Shown piece by piece: positions 32,859 to 40,144 of a stretch of DNA of 40,144 nucleotides. Under the pieces are notes generated by a model. It worked only from the letters and a program-made list of their open reading frames with translations, did no database searches and was not told the DNA's origin. Source of the DNA: an uncultured Rhodospirillaceae bacterium (lineage in GTDB: Bacteria; Pseudomonadota; Alphaproteobacteria; SP197); the NCBI GenBank assembly GCA_937880925.1, contig CALGGB010000145.1, forward strand, positions 1-40,144, in the 5' to 3' direction. Every line of letters starts with the position of its first letter. Position 1 is the stretch's first letter. The translations under genes were made by a program, and so were the position numbers.

Positions 32859-33752
32859 CTACATGAAGGCGTCGCAGACAACCTGGTCGTAGGCGGCGAG
32901 CCGGTCGACGATGCCGGAGCGGGCATAAGTCTCGAGATTGCGGCACCAGCGGCCGGGGTCCATCGACACGGCATGCTCCAGGCCGCGGTCCCCGGCGATC
33001 AGCGGCACCATGGATTGCAGGATGACGCGGTTCTCTGCCGGGTCGTCGTGTTCCCGCGAGTGCGCCGCGACCAGCCGCGCGGTTCCCGGCAGGTCGGTCA
33101 TCGCGGCGATCCAGCCGTCGCGGCAGGCCGTCACGAAGGCGGAAAGGATCTCGGGTCGCTCGCGGATCACGCTGTTGGTGGCAAACATCATCTGCGCCCA
33201 AGGATGCATGCGGTGATGGCGCACCGGGACGAGACGTGTCGCGAATCCGAGACGTTTCAGGTTGTGGGGTTCGGTGGTGGTATAGCCCTGCACGGCGTCG
33301 AAGCTGCCGTCGATGAGCTGATCCAGGGTCCACCCGCCCACCTGGAAGGCGATCGTGGAGGCGTCGATGGCGTGGAGCGCAAGCACAGTGCGCAGCAAGT
33401 GAATGCCGTCGGCGTGCATGGCGACGCGCCTGCCGGCGAGGCCCGCAAGGTCGGCGATGCCGCCCTCGCGCGCCGTCATCAGAACCATGGGCGAATCCTG
33501 CATGGTGGCACCGATGGCGCGCACATCTCCGCCAGCCAGTACGGCGCGCACGATGAGGTTGTCCTCCATGCAGCCCGCGCACAGGCCGCCCTGCCGCACC
33601 AGCTCCAGGACGCCGGCTCCCGGGCAGGCGCTGGGCGGAACCAGATCCACCGCGAGGCCGGCACGGGCAAACAGCCCGTCTTCCCGCGCCCGGAGAAGGC
33701 CGGCGAACTGGCAGTTGACCTCCCAGTCGAGGAAGAAACGGAACGGTGTCAT
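32859..33752 (-). CDS. NMT1/THI5-like substrate-binding-fold protein without signal peptide
   Basis: A 297-residue protein of the NMT1/THI5-like (type-2 periplasmic-binding) family: FFLDWEVNCQFAGLLRAREDGLF, AGLAVDLVPPSA, LAGRRVAMHADGIHLL and GGWTLDQLIDGSFDAVQGY. Relatives bind thiamine-pyrimidine precursors, nitrate or sulfonates for ABC import. Here the start (ATG 33752) gives a cytosolic protein with no signal peptide, and no permease or ATPase is adjacent. The cysteine pair CAGC near residue 59 is notable. It is the last gene of the dimethylformamidase-like/ASCH group, 11 bases after the ASCH stop. An intracellular ligand-binding or enzymatic role is more likely than uptake. Confidence 0.75.
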   Translation of the reverse strand: MTPFRFFLDWEVNCQFAGLLRAREDGLFARAGLAVDLVPPSACPGAGVLELVRQGGLCAGCMEDNLIVRAVLAGGDVRAIGATMQDSPMVLMTAREGGIADLAGLAGRRVAMHADGIHLLRTVLALHAIDASTIAFQVGGWTLDQLIDGSFDAVQGYTTTEPHNLKRLGFATRLVPVRHHRMHPWAQMMFATNSVIRERPEILSAFVTACRDGWIAAMTDLPGTARLVAAHSREHDDPAENRVILQSMVPLIAGDRGLEHAVSMDPGRWCRNLETYARSGIVDRLAAYDQVVCDAFM

Positions 33753-33763
33753 GGCCCCGGACG

Positions 33764-34129
33764 TCAGGGCAGAACCGGATCGAAGTACACAGCCAGGAAC
33801 TCGAACCCCCCATCGGGATTGCCGAAATAGTCGTCGTGATCGGCCAGGAAGGCTTCCAGGCTGACCGCGCCGCTCGCCGCGGGATCGCGCCGCCACAGGC
33901 GTTCCGGAATGGCGTCCCAGCGCACCAGTTCGATGGCGGTGACGCGGACCCGGCAGCGTGGTTCCAGAGCCTGGTTGTACACGGTGTAGTTGGCGCCGAC
34001 GTGAAGCGGGGTGTTGAAGGCGTCGAGCCCCTGGCCGGACTCGATGGTGCGCACGGTCGCGGTCTTGCTGCCGTCGACGATCTGGTCGATCAGCGCTTCG
34101 TCGTACCACTGCATGCGGTGCTCGCTCAT
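33764..34129 (-). CDS. ASCH-domain protein
   Basis: A 121-residue small beta-barrel protein of the ASCH (PUA-like) family: a basic KTATVRT segment, then VYNQALEPRCRVRVTAIELVRW and a C-terminal FGNPDGGFEFLAVYFDPV. Members are predicted RNA-binding proteins, and some (YqfB type) hydrolyse N4-acylcytidines. It sits 5 bases after the dimethylformamidase-like stop, so it is co-transcribed. An amidohydrolase role like YqfB would match the amide theme of that neighbour, but this is inference. Confidence 0.8.
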   Translation of the reverse strand: MSEHRMQWYDEALIDQIVDGSKTATVRTIESGQGLDAFNTPLHVGANYTVYNQALEPRCRVRVTAIELVRWDAIPERLWRRDPAASGAVSLEAFLADHDDYFGNPDGGFEFLAVYFDPVLP

Positions 34130-34134
34130 GGCGG

Positions 34135-36369
34135 TCAGAACGGCGCCGGATCGCAGAAGCGCCGCACCACGTTGGCGGTCAGCGTGGCGATGTTGTTGTC
34201 GAAGCCGTTGCAGGGCAGGGCCGAGACATAGGCGATGGAGCCGGTGGAAAAGACGGCGCCGCCGCCCGGTGTTTCAAAGAACATCATGTCGGCCTTGATC
34301 GCGGGCTGCATGGGGCCGGTGATCATCGGGTGCATGTGGCCGATCTCCTCGACCACGAACATCACCGCCTCGGAGTGATCGAAGGAACTGGCGATGGCCA
34401 GCGCATGGGGCGGGGTGCCGCGCATGGGGTCGGCGGCATCTAGCTCCCAGCCGGCAGCACCGCCGCCCAGCAGGCCGAAGTCGCCGATGATGTCGCCTTC
34501 GATGCCCTCGAAGATCCAGGACGCACGCGGGTCGTGGCTTTCCGGATTGCGCCGGTAAGGGCTGGAGACATCGAAACCCTGGGCGATGAAGCCGTTGCCG
34601 ACCAGGGACTGCGGCGTGCGCCCGGCGCGCCACCACAGGCCGCCCATCTCGCCGGTAAAGCTCATGTAGTATTCGCCCGGCTCGGCGATCCAGCTCCGCA
34701 TTCCGTCCTCGGCCCGGCGCATCTCGATGGCGCCGGGCTTGTCGTCGCGGTAGGCGACGCGCCAGTAGAAGCCGTTGCCGCCCATGTACATCAGCCGCCC
34801 GCCGCCAGCGCAGAAGCCGGTGTAGGCATCGTGCATGCGCGTCGATGTGTATTCGGGATGGCTCATGGTCATCACGCAGGGCCATTGCGCCAGCAGCTCG
34901 GCGCCCTCGCGGTCGATGTCCTCGTCGCAGATCATGTCGTAGGCGATGCCGGCATGTTCGAGCCAGGCGATCAGGTGCATGTCGGCCGAAAGCTGCCAGC
35001 GCGAGCTGTGGGTCGGCGACAGGTTGGCGACCGGACGCAGGCGCGAGCTGTAGTGCGGGCCGGTGCCGTCGTTGTGGAAGCCGTACATCGAGACGCCATA
35101 TTCGGGATGGGCGTTCTGATAGAGGTCGTCGACGTCCAGCGCGGCGTGGTGGTTGTACTGGAGGTCGAAGCCGGCGTCGAAAACCTCCTCGAAGTTGGCA
35201 TAGGCGAGATAACTGGCATCGGGAAAGACGACGCAGAGCGGCGCGCTGGTCTTGCCCCTCTCCGGGCGCACGACGAAGGGGATGAAACAGGGCTCGCTGC
35301 CCTCGCGCTCCAGTTTGGCGGCATAAAGGCCGCTTTTCGTGTCCGGCGGGATAACGGCCTCGACGTCGTTTTCCCATTCGCAGTCGTAGAGCGCATCCTC
35401 CACCACGTGGATCGCGCCCCACTGAGCAGGGTCATCGGTCCAGCGGTGCTGGCTGCCATCCCAGTTGTGTCCAGTCTTGGCGCGGATCGGCAGGTTGACG
35501 GCAAGGCCGTCGAGACCGTTGCCGGAGATATCCGCCAGGCGGTCGGTCGGGATGTCGATGGAGAAGTCCCAGGCGAGCACGACGCGATCCTTCAGCGTGC
35601 CCGGCACGGGTCCGGCGGAAAGCGCGAGAACCTCCTCGTCGCTGAGCAGGCCGCGCGTCAGGACCGGGCGTTCCAGCTTGCCATTGACGTGACCGCCGGG
35701 AAACCAGCCTGCTGCGTTGCGGTTGTTGTAGGCGCCGGCGAGGAACGCGGCGCCGGGATTGCGTTCGTCGCTGACCGCCGAGGCATCGGCGCTGGCCTCG
35801 CAGCGCGGCGGAATCGTGGCCACCGGATGGACCATGTGCTGGACGATGCGGATCTCTTTCGTCTGCGCGTCCCAGCTTCCCGAAAGCAGGTACCACTGGC
35901 GCGCGATCAGGGGTTCGGGCGCAACCGCGTGGACCGTTGTGTGATCGTGCCCGTCGCCGACGAAGAAGCAGGCATGGCCATCGCCGTTGGTGAACAGGCC
36001 AAAGCCGTGTTCAACCGATTCATCGAACTTGGAGACGATGGATTTCCAGGGCGCCTCCGGCGTGGTCGGCCAGAACAGAACCTGCAGCGTAAAGCTCTCC
36101 AGCTCGTCGAAAACCGGATGGTGGTCGAGCCTGCCGTAGCTGCCGGGATGGACCGGCTGATGGCGCGCCGGGTAGCTGCCGTTGGCGGCAACCTGCAACG
36201 GCTCGTCGCGGTAGCCCGGGCCGCCCGGCTGGTCGTCGGCCGAGATCAGACGCACGAGCGTTGCCTGGAAGCTGTCGGGGCCGGGATCGCAGCTCACCTT
36301 GAATGCGATACTGTCGCCCGGCGCCACGGAGATGGCGTCGGCATAACCGGCAAGCGTTCTGGCGCGCAT
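34135..36369 (-). CDS. N,N-dimethylformamidase large-subunit-like protein
   Basis: A 744-residue protein of the dimethylformamidase beta-subunit family. The N-terminal half has a beta-sandwich, LamG-like region (roughly 80-270, with FTLQVLFWPTTPEAPWKSIVS). The C-terminal half is the catalytic Rossmann-like domain. Likely iron ligands, by analogy to the Tyr-Tyr-Glu site of the Paracoccus enzyme, are Tyr390 in YLAYANF, Tyr440 in PHYSSR and Glu506 in SHPEYTS. Start ATG 36369 has GGGGAG 7 bases upstream. No gene for the small subunit is seen on either side. It leads an operon with the ASCH and NMT1-like genes. The substrate may be another amide. Confidence 0.85.
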   Translation of the reverse strand: MRARTLAGYADAISVAPGDSIAFKVSCDPGPDSFQATLVRLISADDQPGGPGYRDEPLQVAANGSYPARHQPVHPGSYGRLDHHPVFDELESFTLQVLFWPTTPEAPWKSIVSKFDESVEHGFGLFTNGDGHACFFVGDGHDHTTVHAVAPEPLIARQWYLLSGSWDAQTKEIRIVQHMVHPVATIPPRCEASADASAVSDERNPGAAFLAGAYNNRNAAGWFPGGHVNGKLERPVLTRGLLSDEEVLALSAGPVPGTLKDRVVLAWDFSIDIPTDRLADISGNGLDGLAVNLPIRAKTGHNWDGSQHRWTDDPAQWGAIHVVEDALYDCEWENDVEAVIPPDTKSGLYAAKLEREGSEPCFIPFVVRPERGKTSAPLCVVFPDASYLAYANFEEVFDAGFDLQYNHHAALDVDDLYQNAHPEYGVSMYGFHNDGTGPHYSSRLRPVANLSPTHSSRWQLSADMHLIAWLEHAGIAYDMICDEDIDREGAELLAQWPCVMTMSHPEYTSTRMHDAYTGFCAGGGRLMYMGGNGFYWRVAYRDDKPGAIEMRRAEDGMRSWIAEPGEYYMSFTGEMGGLWWRAGRTPQSLVGNGFIAQGFDVSSPYRRNPESHDPRASWIFEGIEGDIIGDFGLLGGGAAGWELDAADPMRGTPPHALAIASSFDHSEAVMFVVEEIGHMHPMITGPMQPAIKADMMFFETPGGGAVFSTGSIAYVSALPCNGFDNNIATLTANVVRRFCDPAPF

Positions 36370-36421
36370 GGCTCTTCTCCCCGTCGTGATGGGGGGAGCC
36401 TGCCCCGCCGGGCAGCCCGCT

Positions 36422-36889
36422 TCAACCGCGCGTGTTGCGCCGCTGCTCGAAGTGGCGCTCCAACGCCCAGCGGTGGCTCTCGAAGGTCAGGCTGGAGATC
36501 AGGTCGTGGGGCGAGAGCCAGACCGCCTGATGGTCCTCCTCGGAGACGATCAGAGGATCGTGGCCCACGGTGACGGCGAAGAAGTGGCAGAACTTGTTGA
36601 CCGGCGGCTTGCTGATGCGGTGGCTGTGGTACTGCCGCGCGCAGCCGATTGCGCTGGCGTCCAGCACGCGATGGGCGGTCTCCTCGGCGACCTCGCGGAC
36701 CATGGCTTCCTGCGGGCTTTCCCCGGCATGGAGACCGCCGCCGGGCAGCAGAATGCGCCCGCGCGAGCGGCGGCAGACCAGCACCCGGCCGGCGCTGTTG
36801 ACCGCGATGCCATAGGCGCTGGGACGCTCGCCATAGATCAGGCCGGGCATGGCCGTGCCGAACTGGGGAATCTCGCTCGTCTGGTTCAT
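36422..36889 (-). CDS. Nudix hydrolase
   Basis: A 155-residue Nudix-family pyrophosphohydrolase. The Nudix box is complete: GGGLHAGESPQEAMVREVAEETA, with the metal-binding REVAEE core. The first 35 residues lead into the fold, and YGIAVNSAGRVLVCRR is the typical first strands. ATG 36889 is selected by GGGAG just upstream. It lies 52 bases before the dimethylformamidase-like gene on the same strand and diverges from the MFS gene. Substrate is not predictable from the box alone. Confidence 0.88.
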   Translation of the reverse strand: MNQTSEIPQFGTAMPGLIYGERPSAYGIAVNSAGRVLVCRRSRGRILLPGGGLHAGESPQEAMVREVAEETAHRVLDASAIGCARQYHSHRISKPPVNKFCHFFAVTVGHDPLIVSEEDHQAVWLSPHDLISSLTFESHRWALERHFEQRRNTRG

Positions 36890-37022
36890 GGCGCTCCCAT
36901 ACACCGCCCTGCAAGCGTGTTGCAAAACCTGCGGGATTAGAAGGCCTCATGGCTGCCATGAGAGAGCCTGACTTGCCCCGATTCGCTCCCCGGCATAGAG
37001 CAGGTGCAGGGGAGAAGAGGAC

Positions 37023-38174
37023 ATGACGGAGAAGGAACGCCTGCGCGGCATCATTGCGTGCATCGCCAGCACCATCGCTGTGACGGTGACCATGGGCCTG
37101 ACGCTGCCCTATCTGGCGCTGGTGCTGGAGCATCAGGGTGTCGATCCCTGGCTCAACGGTCTCTCGGCCGCCGTGCAGATGGTGGCCGTGATGTTCCTTG
37201 CCTTCCTCGGTCCGCGCCTGATGGCGCGCTTCGGCACGAAGCGGGTGATCGCGGGCGGCCTTGTCGGGGTGGCGGTATCGCTTGCCCTGCTGCCGGTCTT
37301 CCCCAATGTCTGGCTGTGGTTCCCGATCCGCTTCCTTCTGGGTCTTTCGTCGGAGCTGGTGTGGACCGCGGGCGATGTCTGGATCAACCAGCTTGCACCG
37401 GAGGAAAAGCGCGGCCGCATCATCGGTATCACCGGCTTTTTCCAGCACGGCGGCTTTGCCGTCGGTCCCCTGCTGCTGGGCGTGCTGGGCACCGATACCT
37501 GGTGGCCGCTCTACATCGGCACCGCCATCGTGCTCGTCGGCCTGGCGCCGCTGCTGATCGCGGGCCGCGCGATCAAGGCCGGGGGCGGTGACTCCAGCGC
37601 GCGCATCCTGCATTTCCTGAAGATCGCACCGGGCCTGATGATCGCGGGCCTGATGTTCGGCCTGATCGACAGCGCCACGCTCTCCCTGCTGCCGGTTTAC
37701 GGCCTGCGCAAGGAACTGAGCGCCGACATGGCCGAGAGCATGCTGGCGATCTTCGTCATCGGCGCCATGCTGGCGCAGATTCCCATGGGCTGGCTCACCG
37801 ATCATTTCCCGGCACGCCTGCTGATGATGGTCGGCGCGACGCTGACCCTTGTCATGCTGGTCGCCATGCCCTGGACCATCGCCGATCCGGTGCTGATCTA
37901 TCCGGTTCTGGGCCTCATGGGCGCCGGGTTGGGAAGTTTCTACACCATCGCGCTGACGGAAATGGGCCGCCGCTTCAGTGGAGGCGCGCTGATCGGCGTC
38001 ACCACCACCTTCATGTTCCTCTGGGCAAGCGGCAGCGTCGTCGGTCCCGGCCTCTCGGGTGTTGCAATCGAACTGGCTGGGCCGGATGGCATGCCCATGC
38101 TGGGTGCGGCGCTGACCTTCGCCTTCATGGTGCTGATCGCCGTGCGCATGCGCAGGGGTGGCGACACCGTCTGA
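37023..38174 (+). CDS. MFS transporter (YcaD-like)
   Basis: A 383-residue inner-membrane protein with 12 predicted helices and a central cytosolic loop after GRAIKAGGG. The helix-2/3 loop reads GPRLMARFGTKRVIAGG, and the second half has GWLTDHFPARLLMMVGA, both typical of MFS motif A. Helix 4-5 GLSSELVWTAGDVWINQLAPEEKRGRI resembles the YcaD/YhfC-type exporters. AGAGGAC precedes the ATG. Substrate is unknown. It converges with the TTC38-like gene across 12 bases. Confidence 0.85.
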   Translation: MTEKERLRGIIACIASTIAVTVTMGLTLPYLALVLEHQGVDPWLNGLSAAVQMVAVMFLAFLGPRLMARFGTKRVIAGGLVGVAVSLALLPVFPNVWLWFPIRFLLGLSSELVWTAGDVWINQLAPEEKRGRIIGITGFFQHGGFAVGPLLLGVLGTDTWWPLYIGTAIVLVGLAPLLIAGRAIKAGGGDSSARILHFLKIAPGLMIAGLMFGLIDSATLSLLPVYGLRKELSADMAESMLAIFVIGAMLAQIPMGWLTDHFPARLLMMVGATLTLVMLVAMPWTIADPVLIYPVLGLMGAGLGSFYTIALTEMGRRFSGGALIGVTTTFMFLWASGSVVGPGLSGVAIELAGPDGMPMLGAALTFAFMVLIAVRMRRGGDTV

Positions 38175-38186
38175 GGCAGCGGCTCT

Positions 38187-39509
38187 CTACCGGGCAAGCC
38201 CGGCACGGGCGAGGAAACGACGGTTGGCCGGGCTGGAGGGCTTCAGCGCCCAGCGCTCGGCCGCCAGGGTGCGCGCCAGGGTCATCTCCTCGCCCGCCAG
38301 GGCCGCCTCCATCAGGGTGAGATGGATCACGTCGCGCTGGGCGTGGCTGCCGCCGAACAGGTGGGTGTCGTAGCGCACCGGGGCGAGCTGGCGGATCGCC
38401 TCGTCGAAGCGGCGGCGGCCAAAGGCCTGCAGGCCGCGGCACACCGGCAGGCCGATGCGCCGGGTCATCATGGCGTTGGTGCCTTCGGTCTGGGCGACCG
38501 CCTCCATGGTTTTCAGCAGATCGGCCTGGCCCAGTTCGTCGCCCGTGGCGATCATCGCCATCATGGTGTGCATGTCGTTGAAGGCATAGTTGCCGTCGCC
38601 CGTGCGGCGGCGCCAGTGCGGGGCAAGAACCTGCCAGCGTTCACCCGTGTCGGTGCCGGCCAGATCCAGGCGCCAGAGCAAACTGGCGGCGTCCAGCAGT
38701 TCCTGCACGAAATCGTTGTCGGGGCGGAACAGGATATCATCATAGATGGAGAGGGCGACGTCGTGTTCACCCAGATCGACATGCAGAAGCGCCTTGTGCC
38801 AGGCGTTGTGCACGGCAAAGACGCCGTCGCTCCAGTCACCCCAGGTGCGGTCGAGCCAGGCGACGCCGTCTTCCAGGCGGCCCTCCATTTCATAGACATG
38901 GGCCACGGCATGCACGGCCCATGCATCGCGCGGGTCCTGCTCCACGGCATACATGCCGCGCTCCTCGGCGCGCGGATAGTCGCCCGATTCCTCCAGCCCG
39001 AAGGCATGCATGCCCACGACATGGCTGTGGCCGGCGACGCCGCCATCCCAGTGAGGCAGCACACGGGCAATGCGGTCGCGCAGGATGCGCGCATCGCCAA
39101 GGAAGAAGTCGAGGCTGTGGACCAGATGCAGGGCAAAGGCATCACGCGGGAAGGATTCCAGCACGGCGCCCCAGCATGCCGCCGCCTTCTTCCAGTCGCC
39201 GCCCGCCCAGGCGACGATCGCCGCGATATGGCCGCGTTCGCGGTCGTTGGCCCTGGGCGCCAGGTCGCCCAGGCGCTCCATGCGTTTCCTCACCTCGACC
39301 AGACCTGCCTTGTCGGTGCCCGACAGATTCGAGGCGGCATGGAAGCAATGGCCCATGACAAAATCGGGATCGGCTTCCAGCGCGGCATCGACCAGGGGCA
39401 GGGGATCGTCGTTGTAGGTCTGGTAGGCGGCAACGGCGCGCTCCCAGGATGCCAGCGCATCGCGGTTGCCTGTGGAGTAGGGATTGCCGTGTTCGTCGAG
39501 CAGACTCAT
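38187..39509 (-). CDS. TTC38-like tetratricopeptide protein
   Basis: A 440-residue cytosolic all-helical protein that matches the TTC38 type of tetratricopeptide proteins. Repeated helix pairs are visible: EADPDFVMGHCFHAASNL, GDWKKAAACWGAVLESFPRD, GDYPRAEERGMYAVEQDPRDAWAVHAVAHVYEMEGR and NAWHKALLHVDLGEHDVAL. The family's function is unknown in bacteria. The start ATG overlaps the stop of the DUF427 gene (ATGA), so the two are co-translated. Confidence 0.83.
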   Translation of the reverse strand: MSLLDEHGNPYSTGNRDALASWERAVAAYQTYNDDPLPLVDAALEADPDFVMGHCFHAASNLSGTDKAGLVEVRKRMERLGDLAPRANDRERGHIAAIVAWAGGDWKKAAACWGAVLESFPRDAFALHLVHSLDFFLGDARILRDRIARVLPHWDGGVAGHSHVVGMHAFGLEESGDYPRAEERGMYAVEQDPRDAWAVHAVAHVYEMEGRLEDGVAWLDRTWGDWSDGVFAVHNAWHKALLHVDLGEHDVALSIYDDILFRPDNDFVQELLDAASLLWRLDLAGTDTGERWQVLAPHWRRRTGDGNYAFNDMHTMMAMIATGDELGQADLLKTMEAVAQTEGTNAMMTRRIGLPVCRGLQAFGRRRFDEAIRQLAPVRYDTHLFGGSHAQRDVIHLTLMEAALAGEEMTLARTLAAERWALKPSSPANRRFLARAGLAR

Positions 39510-40144
39510 GAAACAACCTTGCCGTCGACCAGGATCGCGTCGACCTTTTCGGGATAGAAGCAGAGGTAGTCGCCGATCCTGCGCACTTCGTCCAGCGGCT
39601 CGGGGTAGTACCACACCGCATCCTCGATGGTGGCGCCGCCGATCTTGAGATGGTGGTAGCTCGCCTTGCCCTTGTAGGGGCAGGCGGTGTGGCTCGAGGA
39701 GGGCGCCAGGAGATCGGCGCGCACGTCCTCGCGCGGGATGTAGTAGCGCGTGACGTGGCCGGTCTCGAACAGGAAGCGGGCGCGGATCGAGCGTGCGACC
39801 ACCTCGCCGCCGGCGCGCACCTCCACCGGGCGGTGGCTTTCCAGGATGTCGATGCGGACATGGGGGTCGCGGGCGTGGACGAAGACCTCCTCGTCCTCCT
39901 CGAACCAGTGGTCCATCTTCTTCCAATAGAACGACAGCCAGCCTGCGATGCCGGCGCATGCGTCGAACGGCGTCTCGTAGCTCCAGGCGGCGTTCTCGGC
40001 GGTGCTGCCGCCCGCGCTCACCGTGTAGTAGCTGGCATCGCCCTTGTAGGGGCAGTGGGTGGTGTGATCGGTGCGGGCGAGGCGGTCCATCGCCACGTCC
40101 TCGCGTGGCACGTAATAGACCGCGATATGGCCGCTCTCGCGCAG
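39506..40144 (-). CDS. Tandem DUF427 protein, 5-prime end beyond the window
   Basis: At least 212 codons with two DUF427 units. The visible repeats are HCPYKGDASYYTVSAGG and ACPYKGKASYHHLKIGG, each followed by an aromatic AWSYETPFDA / VWYYPEPLDE segment. The frame remains open to the last base of the window: 11 further codons before GTG 40111 read LRESGHIAVYY, matching the ETGHVTRYY of the second unit. The true start therefore lies outside. DUF427 proteins are of unknown function. It is coupled to the TTC38-like gene. Confidence 0.87.
   Translation of the reverse strand: MRESGHIAVYYVPREDVAMDRLARTDHTTHCPYKGDASYYTVSAGGSTAENAAWSYETPFDACAGIAGWLSFYWKKMDHWFEEDEEVFVHARDPHVRIDILESHRPVEVRAGGEVVARSIRARFLFETGHVTRYYIPREDVRADLLAPSSSHTACPYKGKASYHHLKIGGATIEDAVWYYPEPLDEVRRIGDYLCFYPEKVDAILVDGKVVS

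Noticed and set aside
1-40144. tRNA, rRNA, CRISPR, integrase or transposase genes
   Set aside because: None were recognisable on reading both strands; tRNA detection by eye is limited and should be confirmed with a covariance-model scan.

Overview
The window is GC-rich, densely packed chromosomal DNA. It reads like a free-living alphaproteobacterium, probably marine or soil. The grounds are codon use, a cox-type molybdenum hydroxylase operon, GFA-fold, DUF427 and TTC38-type genes, DmdA-like aminomethyltransferase paralogs and many small-molecule transporters. The genus cannot be fixed from this sequence. I see no rRNA, tRNA, CRISPR array, prophage or insertion sequence. Both edges cut through or sit at gene boundaries: tupB begins at base 6, and a tandem-DUF427 gene runs off the right end.

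Left part (1-8.5 kb): a metal-cofactor island. tupB-tupC-tupA encode a tungstate-type ABC importer. A convergent gene encodes a one-component regulator with an excisionase-type HTH and a periplasmic-binding-protein-like domain. A 396-base divergent leader with a perfect 12-bp hairpin separates it from an operon for a three-subunit xanthine-dehydrogenase-family hydroxylase (FAD, 2Fe-2S and molybdopterin subunits). A MoaD/ThiS-like carrier ending in Gly-Gly and a YqeC-like maturation protein follow. Together these look like oxyanion uptake, sensing, cofactor finishing and the enzyme itself. The active-site loop is not that of carbon monoxide dehydrogenase, so the substrate is unknown.

Middle part (8.5-17.3 kb): a penicillin-binding-fold serine hydrolase, an NmrA-like reductase, and a small regulated operon (GbsR/MarR-type regulator, DUF4166 protein, membrane-fused TIGR01777 SDR). 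The DUF4166 gene carries an in-frame amber codon, and two near-identical palindromes flank the regulator gene. Then come a bicupin, a DmdA/GcvT-like protein and a Bcr/CflA-type efflux pump. Upstream of the pump lies a candidate attenuator: a 16-residue leader ORF followed by a strong intrinsic terminator.

Middle-right part (17.4-28.7 kb, mostly minus strand): an amidase followed by three tandem overlapping GFA-fold genes; a coupled series of GcvT-like protein, ChaC-type gamma-glutamylcyclotransferase and two EamA exporters; an M81/MlrC metallopeptidase; a fatty-acid desaturase; an NAD(P)H:quinone-type flavoprotein; and an exported helical protein of unknown function.

Right part (28.8-40.1 kb): an IlvD/Edd-family sugar-acid dehydratase, a composite palindromic intergenic repeat, a small secreted protein, and a polysaccharide-deacetylase/DUF5680 pair. 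A minus-strand group follows (dimethylformamidase-like large subunit, ASCH protein, NMT1/THI5-like protein), then a Nudix hydrolase, an MFS transporter, a TTC38-like protein and the DUF427 protein. Gene packing is extreme. Four of seven convergent gene pairs interlock by exactly 4 bases at their stop codons, and many co-directional genes share ATGA or similar junctions.
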